Under the pieces are notes generated by a model. It had not been told where the DNA came from. It was given only the letters and a program-made list of their open reading frames with translations, and made no database searches. Of a DNA stretch of 51,071 bases, positions 30,827-39,450 are shown in pieces. A program made the translations under genes and the position numbers. This DNA is from Streptomyces rhizosphaerihabitans (GTDB taxonomy: Bacteria; Actinomycetota; Actinomycetes; Streptomycetales; Streptomycetaceae). Every line of letters starts with the position of its first letter. Positions within the stretch are counted from its first letter, which is position 1. The stretch covers positions 1-51,071 of the forward strand of contig NZ_JAODTZ010000059.1 in assembly GCF_025399795.1 (NCBI RefSeq), written 5' to 3'.

Positions 30827-32170
30827 ATGAAATACAAGGCAGTTGCCGCAAGCGCCCTCCTTCTCCTCCCCCTGACGGCCTGCGGCGGCAGCGCTTCCGC
30901 GGGAGGCGACGGCTCCACCATCACCGTCACCGTCGGCTACCAGTCCAAGACGATCAACACGGTCACGGCAGGCACCCTCCTGCGCTCCCTCGGCTACTTC
31001 GAGAAGGACCTCGACGCCCTCCATGACGGCCACACCTACAAGGTCGACTGGCAGGACTACGCCACCGGTGCTCCCATCACCGCCCAGATGACCGCCGGGA
31101 AGATCGACATCGGCTCGATGGGTGACTTCCCCCTCCTCATCAACGCGGCACGGGGCAGGCAACTCGGCCGCCCCACCCACCTCGTCTCGGTCACCGGCTA
31201 CAACCTCCGCGGCGGCCTCAACACCATCGTCACCGCCCCCGACTCCAAGATCCGCTCCCTCGCGGACCTGAAGGGCAAGAAGGTCTCGACGAGCATCGGC
31301 TCGGCCGCCGACGGCACACTCGTACGCGCCCTGCAACGCGCCGACATCGCCCCGGACAAGGACATCGAGAAGCTCAACCAGCAACCGGCGGTGGGGGCTT
31401 CGGCGCTCTCCGCGGGCAGTGTGGACGCACTGTCGCAGTTCGTCGCCTGGCCGGGCCTGCTCGCCTACCAGGGCAAGGCGAAGGCCCTTTACGACGGCGC
31501 CCAGTTGAACCTGCCGACCTTCCACGGCGTCACCGCCCGCGAGGACTTCGCCGAGAAGCGGCCCGCCGTCCTGGAGGCCTTCCTCACAGCCCAGGCGAAG
31601 GCCACGGACTATCTCGACGCCCACCCCGTCTCCGCCGCCGAGAAGGTCGCCGAAGCCACCGGGCTGCCCGCCGAGGTCGTCTACCTCTACAACGGAGCCC
31701 ACGGCATCTCCACCTTCGACCCGGCGATCAAACCGCGGCTCGTCTCCGCCCTGAAGGACGACGTGTCGATCCTCCGGTCGGCGAAGCTCACCGGGGACAT
31801 CGACGTGGACTCCTTCGTCGACGACCAGTACGCCAGGAAGGCCCTCGGAGCCGCCTACGCCAAGCGCCTCGCCACCCTGCCCGCACCGGTCGCGAGCGAG
31901 GTGTGGCCCAAGGACGCCGAGCAGACCCGTACCTTCAAGTCCCCTGCGGCACTGCTGAGTTACGTCGCCCAGCACAAGAACGCGATCCGCGCCGCCTACG
32001 TACCCGACGCCACCACCGGCACCCTGTGGTTCGCCGACAAGGCGGTCTGGGCGGCCGACGGCGACCAGCTCCTCCCCTTCGTCGCACCGGCGACCGCGAA
32101 GGCCTACGTCGCCGAGCACAGCGGCGCCCGCGTCATCACGTACGCCGCCGCACTGCGACGGGCGTCATGA
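30827..32170 (+). CDS. ABC substrate-binding lipoprotein fused to a NosL-like domain
   Basis: 447 residues. Lipoprotein signal MKYKAVAASALLLLPLTACG (lipidated C19). Residues about 30-350 are an SsuA/TauA/NrtA-type binding protein (ITAQMTAGKIDIGSMGDFPL, LADLKGKKVSTSIGSAADGT, LSAGSVDALSQFVAWPGLLA). Residues about 360-445 form an extra domain (FKSPAALLSYVAQHKNAIRA, AYVPDATTGTLWFADKAVWA, LLPFVAPATAKAYVAEHSGA) resembling NosL, the Cu(I)-binding nitrous-oxide-reductase accessory protein. The metal-ligand motifs of NosL are not evident, so the domain may be only structural. Binding proteins of this class are usually 320-350 residues, making the fusion notable. The stop overlaps the permease start. 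Confidence 0.85.
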   Translation: MKYKAVAASALLLLPLTACGGSASAGGDGSTITVTVGYQSKTINTVTAGTLLRSLGYFEKDLDALHDGHTYKVDWQDYATGAPITAQMTAGKIDIGSMGDFPLLINAARGRQLGRPTHLVSVTGYNLRGGLNTIVTAPDSKIRSLADLKGKKVSTSIGSAADGTLVRALQRADIAPDKDIEKLNQQPAVGASALSAGSVDALSQFVAWPGLLAYQGKAKALYDGAQLNLPTFHGVTAREDFAEKRPAVLEAFLTAQAKATDYLDAHPVSAAEKVAEATGLPAEVVYLYNGAHGISTFDPAIKPRLVSALKDDVSILRSAKLTGDIDVDSFVDDQYARKALGAAYAKRLATLPAPVASEVWPKDAEQTRTFKSPAALLSYVAQHKNAIRAAYVPDATTGTLWFADKAVWAADGDQLLPFVAPATAKAYVAEHSGARVITYAAALRRAS

Positions 32171-33084
32171 CCCGGGACGTGCGACAGGCCGGCCGGTTCA
32201 CGCCCCGGTATCCACGGCGAGCGGGCCGGTTCGTCCTGCGCCTCGGCTCGCCGGCGGCCGCCCTCGGCATCTGGCAGCTGCTGACCGGCCTGGACGTCGA
32301 CCTGTGGCTGCGCTTCTCGCAGTTCCCCACGGTCGCCGACGTGGCACGCGCCTTCGCCGACCGTCTGTCCGGCCCCGACTACTGGACGGACCTCACCGAC
32401 AGCCTCACCCGCATCCTCACCGGCTTCCTGCTCGCCGCCGTCCTGGGCGTGGCCACGGGCGTACTCGTGGCCCGCTCCCGCCTCGCCGCTGACCTGCTCG
32501 GCCCGCTGCTGGAAGTGATCCGGCCCATCCCGGCCATCGCCCTCGTCCCCGTGGCGATCCTCCTCCTGCCCTCCGACGAACAGGGCATCGTCTTCATCAC
32601 CTTCACCGCCGCCTTCTTCCCGGTCCTGGTCTCCACCCGGCACGCCGTCCGCGCACTGACCCCCGTATGGGAAGAGGCGGTACGCACTATGGGCGGCGGC
32701 CGCCTGCGGATCCTCGCCTCGGTCGTCCTGCCGGGCGCGCTCCCCGGCATCTTCGGCGGCCTGTCCGTCGGCCTCGGCGTCTCGTGGATCTGCGTCATCT
32801 CCGCCGAGATGATCTCCGGCCAGTACGGCGTCGGCTACCGCACCTGGCAGGACTACACGATCGTCAACTATCCGGGCGTGTTCGTCGGGATGGTCACGAT
32901 CGGTGTCCTCGGCTGGGTCACCTCCACCGCCGTGGAGGTCGTGGGCCGTCGTCTGACCCGCTGGCTGCCGCGTACGTCGTACGTGCCCGGCGCGCGGATC
33001 CCTCGGCGGCCGCGCGGCGCCACCACCCCCGTACCGGTGACACCCGGGACCGAGAAGGACGTGCCCCATGACCAGCTCGTCTGA
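32167..33084 (+). CDS. ABC transporter permease (sulfonate/nitrate/taurine class)
   Basis: 305 residues from the ATG at 32167, overlapping the stop of the binding protein (ATGA). Membrane segments include LRLGSPAAALGIWQLLTGL, RILTGFLLAAVLGVATGVLV, IRPIPAIALVPVAILLLPS, IVFITFTAAFFPVLVSTRHA, GIFGGLSVGLGVSWICVISA, VFVGMVTIGVLGWVTSTAVE. The EAA loop is VRTMGGGRLRILASVVLPGA LPG. The 3' end overlaps the ATPase gene by 17 bp, so both are coupled. Confidence 0.9.
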   Translation: MTRDVRQAGRFTPRYPRRAGRFVLRLGSPAAALGIWQLLTGLDVDLWLRFSQFPTVADVARAFADRLSGPDYWTDLTDSLTRILTGFLLAAVLGVATGVLVARSRLAADLLGPLLEVIRPIPAIALVPVAILLLPSDEQGIVFITFTAAFFPVLVSTRHAVRALTPVWEEAVRTMGGGRLRILASVVLPGALPGIFGGLSVGLGVSWICVISAEMISGQYGVGYRTWQDYTIVNYPGVFVGMVTIGVLGWVTSTAVEVVGRRLTRWLPRTSYVPGARIPRRPRGATTPVPVTPGTEKDVPHDQLV

Positions 33085-33835
33085 CGTCCGTTCACCGTCG
33101 CGTACCGGAGCGGGACTCGCCCTGCGCGACGCCACCCTCGGCCGCCCGGACGCGCCCGTGCTCCACGGGGTGGACCTCGACGTGGCCCCCGGCGAGATCC
33201 TCACCGTCGTCGGCCCCTCCGGCTGCGGCAAGTCGACACTGCTGCGCACCCTGGCCGGACTGCTGTCCCCCCTCGCCGGAGAAGTCACCCAGGACACGCT
33301 CCGGCTGACGGGACCCTCCGCCGACCGCGCCCTGATCTTCCAGGAGGACGCCCTCCTGCCCTGGCGCACCCTGCGCGCGAACGTCGAACTGCCCCTCGCC
33401 ATCCAGGGGTTGCCTCGCGCCGGACGCCGAACCCGGGCCGAGGCCTGGCTCACCCGGGTCGGTCTCGCCGGGCAGTCCCGCCGGCTGCCGCACCACGTCT
33501 CCGGCGGCCAGCGCCAGCGCGCGCAACTGGCCCGCGCCCTGGCGCCGGCGCCACGCGCCGTCCTCATGGACGAGCCCTTCGGCGCCCTCGACGCCCAGAC
33601 CCGCGCCGGTATGCAGGACCTGCTGGTGGAGGTGTTGCGGGGCACGGGCGCGACCGTCGTGTTCGTCACCCACGACGTCGACGAGGCCCTGTTCCTCGGC
33701 GACCGGGTGGCACTGCTCCGCTCCGGCCGCCTCGCCGCGCTGCACGACGTGCCTCACCCGCGCGACCGCGCGGCGCACGACGACCCGGCGCGCGTGGCGC
33801 TGCGCCGCGAAGTCCTCTCCTCGCTCGGTACCTGA
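33068..33835 (+). CDS. ABC transporter ATPase (sulfonate/nitrate/taurine class)
   Basis: 255 residues. Walker A VVGPSGCGKSTLLRTLAG, Q-loop LIFQEDALLPWRTLRANVEL, signature HHVSGGQRQRAQLARALAPA, Walker B AVLMDEPFGALDAQTRAGM, H-loop VFVTHDVDEALFLGDRVALL. A full set of ATPase motifs, so active. It completes the transporter with the upstream permease and NosL-fused binding protein, and starts inside the permease gene. Confidence 0.92.
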   Translation: MTSSSDVRSPSRTGAGLALRDATLGRPDAPVLHGVDLDVAPGEILTVVGPSGCGKSTLLRTLAGLLSPLAGEVTQDTLRLTGPSADRALIFQEDALLPWRTLRANVELPLAIQGLPRAGRRTRAEAWLTRVGLAGQSRRLPHHVSGGQRQRAQLARALAPAPRAVLMDEPFGALDAQTRAGMQDLLVEVLRGTGATVVFVTHDVDEALFLGDRVALLRSGRLAALHDVPHPRDRAAHDDPARVALRREVLSSLGT

Positions 33836-33846
33836 AAGGCACTCCG

Positions 33847-36630
33847 GTGACCACCCCCGTGAACACCCCCCTGGAGATCCCCGCCCTCGGCGACGCCGAG
33901 GAACTGAGCTGCGACGTCCTCGTCATCGGGGGCGGCACCGCCGGCACCATGGCAGCGCTGACGGCCGCCGAACACGGTGCGGACGTGATCCTGCTGGAGA
34001 AGGCCCATGTCCGTCACTCCGGCGCACTCGCCATGGGCATGGACGGCGTCAACAACGCGGTCGTTCCGGGCCGCGCCGAACCCGACGACTACGTCGCCGA
34101 GATCACCCGCGCCAACGACGGCATCGTCGACCAGTCCACCGTCCGCCAGACCGCGACCCGCGGCTTCGCCATGGTGCAGCGCCTCGAGTCGTACGGGGTG
34201 AAGTTCGAGAAGGACGAGCACGGCGAGTACGCGGTCCGCCAAGTACACCGCTCCGGCTCCTACGTGCTGCCCATGCCGGAGGGCAAGGACGTCAAGAAGG
34301 TCCTGTACCGGCAGCTGCGGCGGCGTGAGATGCGGGAGCGGATCCGCATCGAGAACCGGGTGATGCCGGTGCGCGTGCTGACGGCGCGGGGACAGGCCGT
34401 GGGAGCCGCCGGATTCAACACCCGTACGGGGCGGTTCGTCACCGTCCGCGCGGGCGCCGTGATCCTGGCGACCGGCGCCTGCGGCCGCCTCGGCCTGCCC
34501 GCCTCCGGCTACCTGTACGGCACGTACGAGAACCCGACCAACGCGGGCGACGGCTACGCCATGGCATATCACGCGGGCGCCGAGCTCACCGGCATCGAAT
34601 GCTTCCAGATCAACCCGCTGATCAAGGACTACAACGGCCCGGCCTGCGCCTACGTGGCCAACCCCTTCGGCGGCTACCAGGTCAACCGGCACGGGGAGCG
34701 CTTCGTCGACTCCGACTACTGGTCCGGGCAGATGATGGCCGAGTTCGCGGCGGAGGTGGCGTCCGACCGGGGCCCGGTGTACCTGAAACTGAGCCACCTC
34801 CCGGAGGAGTCGGTCGCGGCCCTGGAGTCGATCCTGCACTCGACCGAGCGCCCGACCCGGGGCACGTTCCACTCCGGCCGCGGCCACGACTACCGCACGC
34901 ACGACGTCGAGATGCACATCTCCGAAATCGGTCTGTGCGGCGGCCATTCGGCTTCGGGGGTACGGGTGGACGACCACGCCCGTACGACCGTCCCGCGTCT
35001 GTACGCCGCCGGCGACCTGGCCTGCGTACCGCACAACTACATGATCGGCGCGTTCGTGTTCGGCGACCTGGCCGGCGCGGACGCGGCCCAATACACGGCG
35101 TACGAAGGCGATTTGCCCTCCGGCCAACTGCGCGAGGCGCACGAACTGATCTACCGCCCCCTGCGCAACCCGGACGGTCCGCCGCAGCCCCAGGTCGAAT
35201 ACAAACTGCGCCGCTTCGTGAACGACTACGTGGCCCCGCCGAAGTCCGGCGCCCGGCTGTCGCTCGCTCTGGAGGCGTTCGAGCGGATGCGCGCCGACAT
35301 CGCCGCGATGGGCGCCCGTACCCCGCACGAGCTGATGCGCTGCGCCGAGGTCACCTTCATCCGCGACTGCGCGGAGATGGCGGCGCGGGCGTCCCTGGCC
35401 CGCACGGAGTCCCGCTGGGGCCTCTACCACGACCGCCTCGACCACCCCCGGCGCGACGACGCGTCCTGGTTCCACCACCTGGACCTGTACAAGTCCCCTT
35501 CCGGCACTATGGAGTTCACCACCCGTCCGGTGGCTCCGTATCTCGTTCCGGTCGACGGATTCACCCCGGTCGGCGGCCCCTCCCGTCACCTCGGCGAGGT
35601 ACACCCGGAGCAGGTGGCGACGGCGGGGGCCCGGGAAGCGGCGCCGGTGACGATGCCACCCGAGCCCGCGCCGAGCGGCACGACCGTCGGCCCCGGTGCC
35701 GGGATGGACCCGCCGACCACACCGCGCCTGCTCCAGCTCCTCGCGCTCGCGGAGGAGGAACCCGAACTCTCCGCCGTCGTCCCCTACTTGACCGATGCCG
35801 ATCCCAGCGTCCGCCGGACGGCCGTCACCGTCCTGACGGAGACCGTGCCGCCCGGTACCGGACCCGCCCTCGCCGCGGCACTCGTCGACGCCGACGCCGG
35901 TGTGCGCGAGGCCGCGGCCGGCTCACTGCGCGAACTCGTCGAGACGCTGCCGGCCGAACAGGCCCTGCGCGACGGCCTCACCGCTGCTCTGTCCGGAGAC
36001 GACCCCATCGTGCGTGCCGCCGCCCTGGACGTCCTGCGTGCCCTGCGCCTCGGTGACGCCGAACTGTTCGCCGGTTCCCTCTCGGACTCCAGCATCGCCG
36101 TCCGCATCGAGGCCGTGCGGGCGCTCGTGTCGGTCGACGCCACCCAAGAGGTGGCCCGAGCGGCCAAAGACCCGTCCCGCGAGGTCCGCGTCACGATCGC
36201 CAAGGCACTGGGCACCGCTGTCGCCGGGCAGCTCGGCCGCACGACGCCGACAGGCCCGGGACCAGGGACGGCCCACTCCGCCCTGGCCGAGCTCGTCGAC
36301 GACCCGGACGCCCTGGTACGTGCGGCCGCCTACGAGGCACTGGGCACCACCGGCTGCCCGGCGCCGCTGGACACCCTCGCCGTGGCCGCCCTGTCCGACG
36401 CGGCCTGGCAGGTCCGGGCCGGCTCCGCCAGGGCTCTGTCGGCCGCGAACCCCGCCCTGGCCGTCCCTGCTCTCGCCAAGGCCCTCGCCGACCCGAACGC
36501 CGACGTGCGCAAGGCGGCCGTACTCGCGTTGACCCGGCACCGTGCCACCGGGGACGCCCGTACTGCCCTGGCCACGGCGACGGCGGACTCGGACGCGGAT
36601 GTGCGGGCCTACGCGGCGCGAGCGCTGTGA
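33847..36630 (+). CDS. AprA-like FAD oxidoreductase fused to C-terminal HEAT-like repeats
   Basis: 927 residues, GTG start with AAAGG 7 nt upstream. Residues about 22-60 are the FAD-binding start (CDVLVIGGGTAGTMAALTAA EHGADVILLEKA). Later blocks (GAVILATGACGRLGLPASGY; AYHAGAELTGIECFQINPL; YAAGDLACVPHNYMIGAFVF) belong to the fumarate-reductase/AprA class, and the INPLIKDYNGPA stretch recalls AprA. A C-terminal helical segment ends near residue 600. After a Pro-rich linker, residues about 620-927 are at least six ~30-residue HEAT-like repeats (DADPSVRRTAVTVLTE, DADAGVREAAAGSLRE, DPDALVRAAAYEALG, DPNADVRKAAVLALTR). With the AprB-like ferredoxin it probably forms a cytoplasmic redox enzyme acting on the transported compound; the HEAT part may bind a partner. 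Confidence 0.85.
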   Translation: MTTPVNTPLEIPALGDAEELSCDVLVIGGGTAGTMAALTAAEHGADVILLEKAHVRHSGALAMGMDGVNNAVVPGRAEPDDYVAEITRANDGIVDQSTVRQTATRGFAMVQRLESYGVKFEKDEHGEYAVRQVHRSGSYVLPMPEGKDVKKVLYRQLRRREMRERIRIENRVMPVRVLTARGQAVGAAGFNTRTGRFVTVRAGAVILATGACGRLGLPASGYLYGTYENPTNAGDGYAMAYHAGAELTGIECFQINPLIKDYNGPACAYVANPFGGYQVNRHGERFVDSDYWSGQMMAEFAAEVASDRGPVYLKLSHLPEESVAALESILHSTERPTRGTFHSGRGHDYRTHDVEMHISEIGLCGGHSASGVRVDDHARTTVPRLYAAGDLACVPHNYMIGAFVFGDLAGADAAQYTAYEGDLPSGQLREAHELIYRPLRNPDGPPQPQVEYKLRRFVNDYVAPPKSGARLSLALEAFERMRADIAAMGARTPHELMRCAEVTFIRDCAEMAARASLARTESRWGLYHDRLDHPRRDDASWFHHLDLYKSPSGTMEFTTRPVAPYLVPVDGFTPVGGPSRHLGEVHPEQVATAGAREAAPVTMPPEPAPSGTTVGPGAGMDPPTTPRLLQLLALAEEEPELSAVVPYLTDADPSVRRTAVTVLTETVPPGTGPALAAALVDADAGVREAAAGSLRELVETLPAEQALRDGLTAALSGDDPIVRAAALDVLRALRLGDAELFAGSLSDSSIAVRIEAVRALVSVDATQEVARAAKDPSREVRVTIAKALGTAVAGQLGRTTPTGPGPGTAHSALAELVDDPDALVRAAAYEALGTTGCPAPLDTLAVAALSDAAWQVRAGSARALSAANPALAVPALAKALADPNADVRKAAVLALTRHRATGDARTALATATADSDADVRAYAARAL

Positions 36631-36790
36631 CGGTGACGGCGTCCCGCGCCTCGCGCCTCGCACCGAAAGCCGGGCGGGTGGGGTCGCGGCCCGGGGCGCC
36701 GACCATGTGCTCCGCACGCGCTGTCTGTCCCGACAGGCGGCGAGGCGAGGTTGGACATCGGGCGCCCGTGGGGGTTCCGCCTGATCGGGC

Positions 36791-36822
36791 TTGACGTTGC
36801 CCCTGGGGGCAAGGTCTATGTT
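36791..36822 (+). promoter_or_regulatory. MerR-type promoter with 20-bp spacer and central dyad
   Basis: -35 TTGACG (36791-36796) and -10 TATGTT (36817-36822) are 20 bp apart, too far for normal sigma use. The spacer contains the dyad TTGCCCC-TG-GGGGCAA (36797-36812). This is the classical MerR-activated promoter, lying just before the MerR-PrxQ gene. Confidence 0.8.
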
Positions 36823-36831
36823 CATCGCATC

Positions 36832-37788
36832 ATGAGGATCAGCGAGGTCGCGCGACGCGCGGGTGTGACGACGAAGACGGTTCGCTACTACGAGTCGCTG
36901 GGGCTGATCAATCCCGCCCGGCTCGCCAACGGCTACCGGGACTACTCGGAACACGACGCCCGCATGGTGGGCGAAGCCCGGGAGCTGAACCGCCTGGGGA
37001 TTCCCGTCGAGCGAACGCGTCCGTTCCTCGAATGCCTGGCCGACGGCCGGGCGCACGCGGACGACTGCCCGTCCTCCCTGGCCGCCTACCGCGACGCCAT
37101 CGACGAGCTGACCCTGCGGATCGAGGCGCTCAGCACCCGCCGGTCCGCGCTGTCCCGCCTGCTGCGTGAAGCCGCCTACCGCAACAGCCTCGCCGACAGA
37201 CCCGTCATCGAAGGGAACATCGTGAGCCACCTGACCCAGCTACCCGCGGATCTGCCTGTCCCCGAGGACGACGGAGCGGCCGCTCACCTCCCGGGCCAGG
37301 TGGTGCCGGACATCGAGTTGCACGACACCGCAGGCGGCATCGTCGCGCTGCGCGCCCTGGGCGCGGGCCGGTCGATCGTCTACTGCTACCCGCTCACCGG
37401 CCGTCCCGACACAGACCTGCCGGAAGGGTGGGACAACATCCCCGGAGCACGAGGGTGCACCAGTGAGGCATGCGACTTCCGCGACCACCACGGCGACCTC
37501 AAGGCCGCCGGAGCGACCCATGTGTTCGGTCTGTCCAGCCAGAGCACCGCCTACCAGAAGGAGGTGGCCGACCGGCTGCGACTCCCCTTCCCGATGGTCT
37601 CCGACACAGGCTTCCGGCTTGCCGCCGCGCTGGACCTGCCCACGTTCGAAGCCGGCGGAGTGGTCCTCTACAAGAGGATCACCCTCGTCGTTCGTGACGG
37701 CGTGATCGAGCACGTCTTCTATCCGGTCTTTCCGCCGGACAAGCACGCCCGACAGGTGCTCCGATGGCTGCGGGACAACCCCATGTGA
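36832..37788 (+). CDS. MerR regulator fused to a PrxQ/BCP-type peroxiredoxin
   Basis: 318 residues from the ATG at 36832. Residues 1-75 are a MerR winged helix (MRISEVARRAGVTTKTVRYY, ESLGLINPARLANGYRDYSE) and residues about 85-125 the dimerising coiled coil. From about 160 the protein is a thioredoxin-fold peroxiredoxin: GQVVPDIELHDTAGGIVALR, IVYCYPLTGRPDTDLPEGWD, then GARGCTSEACDFRDH with peroxidatic C209 and resolving C214, the five-residue spacing of atypical 2-Cys PrxQ/BCP. FPMVSDTGFRLAAALDLPTF follows. It lacks the C-terminal metal-binding Cys of metal sensors. Likely a peroxide- or thiol-sensing regulator acting on its own MerR-type promoter. Confidence 0.88.
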   Translation: MRISEVARRAGVTTKTVRYYESLGLINPARLANGYRDYSEHDARMVGEARELNRLGIPVERTRPFLECLADGRAHADDCPSSLAAYRDAIDELTLRIEALSTRRSALSRLLREAAYRNSLADRPVIEGNIVSHLTQLPADLPVPEDDGAAAHLPGQVVPDIELHDTAGGIVALRALGAGRSIVYCYPLTGRPDTDLPEGWDNIPGARGCTSEACDFRDHHGDLKAAGATHVFGLSSQSTAYQKEVADRLRLPFPMVSDTGFRLAAALDLPTFEAGGVVLYKRITLVVRDGVIEHVFYPVFPPDKHARQVLRWLRDNPM

Positions 37789-37834
37789 CCGGACTCATCA
37801 CTCATCGGGACGACGATCCGGGCAGCGCGGGAAG

Positions 37835-39274
37835 TCAGTCGGCGGGCGCGCCGCCCGGGCGCGCGGTGAAGACACACACCAGCGGCCACAGCCACGACGT
37901 GACCAACACGGTGACGAGAACCGTCCAGGGGGCACGGCGCCGCCACAGCAGCGGCAGTGCGTGCAGCGTGAGCAGTGAGGACAACAGGCCGATGCCCCAG
38001 GGGCCGGCTCCACCGTCGTGCTGCTTCCAGCCCTCCGCGGCCACCAGCAGGACGATCAGAGGGAGCACGGCCGCGGTGAAGGCGAGCACGGTGTCCGTCA
38101 GCCTCTGCTCGCGAAGGAAGCGACGCCGCCGGGGATTCAGGGCGGACTGCCGGGGACCGGTGGTGTCGGGAAGTGTGGCGCGAACGCTCCAGCCCCCGTC
38201 CGGCCGGGGGCCGGCGGTCAGGTCGCCTCCGACGGCCGCGGCGCGTTCCCGCATGCCCGAGACACCTCTGCCGGATCCCATTCCTCTGTAATCGGGTGTG
38301 CCGCGCGGAGCGGCGTTCTCCACGGTCAGCTCCAGGGTCGCGTCCTCACGCCGTACGGCGACCCGCACAGCGGCTCCGGGCGCGTACCGCAGGGCGTTGG
38401 TCAGGGCTTCGCGTGCGATACCGTGCACCGCCTCGGCGGAGGGTCCGGCAAGGTCTTCGGGTATCTCTGTGGCGATCGGGCGGCCCAGGCGGCCGAACGC
38501 GGCCACCAGTTCGTGGATGCGTCCGGCCATCGGCCGGGGGTCGGCGTGGCCCGCGTCCCGCATCGCCGCGACCAGCCGCTGAATCGCCGTCAGGGTCTCG
38601 CGCCCGGTCCGTTCGGCGAACTCCATTGCTTCGGGAACGAGTTCAGGCCTGCGGTCGCCGAGTCTGCGGGCCGCGTCCACCGTGACCACGACCGACGTCA
38701 GATGGTGTGCGCTGACGTCGTGCAACTCGCGGGCGAGTCTGCCGCGTTCGGCTTCCCCGGCCTGCTGCCGGTTCTCTTCCGCCCCGGCCAGCAGTCGGGC
38801 CGCTGCCAGCTTCCTGGCCAGCCACTGGCGTCGTGCCTGTCCAAGGCCGGCGCAGATGACGTACGTGGCTGCCTGGAGCACCAGTTGGGTGGCCAGTGCT
38901 GTCCGGAAGCCGATCTGTACGACCGCCATCAGCCAGGACGATCCGACGGCGGCGCCAAGGGCGCGCGTCGTGAGCCCGGCGGAACGGCGGACGGCGACGG
39001 AATACAGGGCGACCAGCAGACCGAGATCGGCGTACGCGTCGTACGCCATTGCCTGGCCCAGCACTGACGCCCCCAAGGTCCACACCAGCACCCGCACGGG
39101 CGCGGTTCGCCGCCGGGTCAGCACGACAGTCTCGACGGCAACGGCGACGAGGATGCCTACGAGGGCCGCCGGGCCCGGTGCCGGGCTGTCCGTCACAGCG
39201 GCGCCGTGCCACAGCCACACGATCTGTGCGGATGCGAGCAGCACCGGGAGCGCCCAGTTCCGTGTCGTCTCCAT
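37835..39274 (-). CDS. Sensor histidine kinase (HisKA_3/NarL type) with extra C-terminal membrane segments
   Basis: 479 residues from ATG 39274; a frame to 39322 exists and neither start has a good ribosome site. The N-terminal ~150 residues carry about five membrane helices. A dimerisation domain with the phospho-accepting His follows (AERGRLARELHDVSAHHLTS), then an ATPase domain (IAREALTNALRYAPGAAVRV; GMGSGRGVSGMRERAAAVGG). After residue ~385 come three more membrane segments (TDTVLAFTAAVLPLIVLLVA, IGLLSSLLTLHALPLLWR, WTVLVTVLVTSWLWPLVCVF), like the beginning of a second kinase. The usual downstream response regulator is absent, so this may be a fusion or truncation product. Confidence 0.8.
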   Translation of the reverse strand: METTRNWALPVLLASAQIVWLWHGAAVTDSPAPGPAALVGILVAVAVETVVLTRRRTAPVRVLVWTLGASVLGQAMAYDAYADLGLLVALYSVAVRRSAGLTTRALGAAVGSSWLMAVVQIGFRTALATQLVLQAATYVICAGLGQARRQWLARKLAAARLLAGAEENRQQAGEAERGRLARELHDVSAHHLTSVVVTVDAARRLGDRRPELVPEAMEFAERTGRETLTAIQRLVAAMRDAGHADPRPMAGRIHELVAAFGRLGRPIATEIPEDLAGPSAEAVHGIAREALTNALRYAPGAAVRVAVRREDATLELTVENAAPRGTPDYRGMGSGRGVSGMRERAAAVGGDLTAGPRPDGGWSVRATLPDTTGPRQSALNPRRRRFLREQRLTDTVLAFTAAVLPLIVLLVAAEGWKQHDGGAGPWGIGLLSSLLTLHALPLLWRRRAPWTVLVTVLVTSWLWPLVCVFTARPGGAPAD

Positions 39275-39450
39275 GTCGGGCACGAGCGTAGGGGGCGCCG
39301 CCCGGTCGGGACAGACAGACATCGCTCGGCGGTCCGAGGCGGGTGCGTGTCTGCGGCGGAAAGGGCGAACGGCGAATCGTCTCTACCCTGCGACAGAGGC
39401 GTCGTTCCTCCGCTGCGACGACGACTCACCGCCCAGCCGACGGAATGCTG

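Noticed and set aside
30785..32119. A 444-codon minus-strand frame opposite the NosL-fused binding protein
   Set aside because: Low-complexity Gly/Val/Arg translation with no motif; the plus strand gives a lipoprotein with a good start and operon spacing.
33754..35604. A 616-codon minus-strand frame opposite the flavoprotein
   Set aside because: Antisense artefact; the plus strand carries the FAD motif and HEAT repeats.
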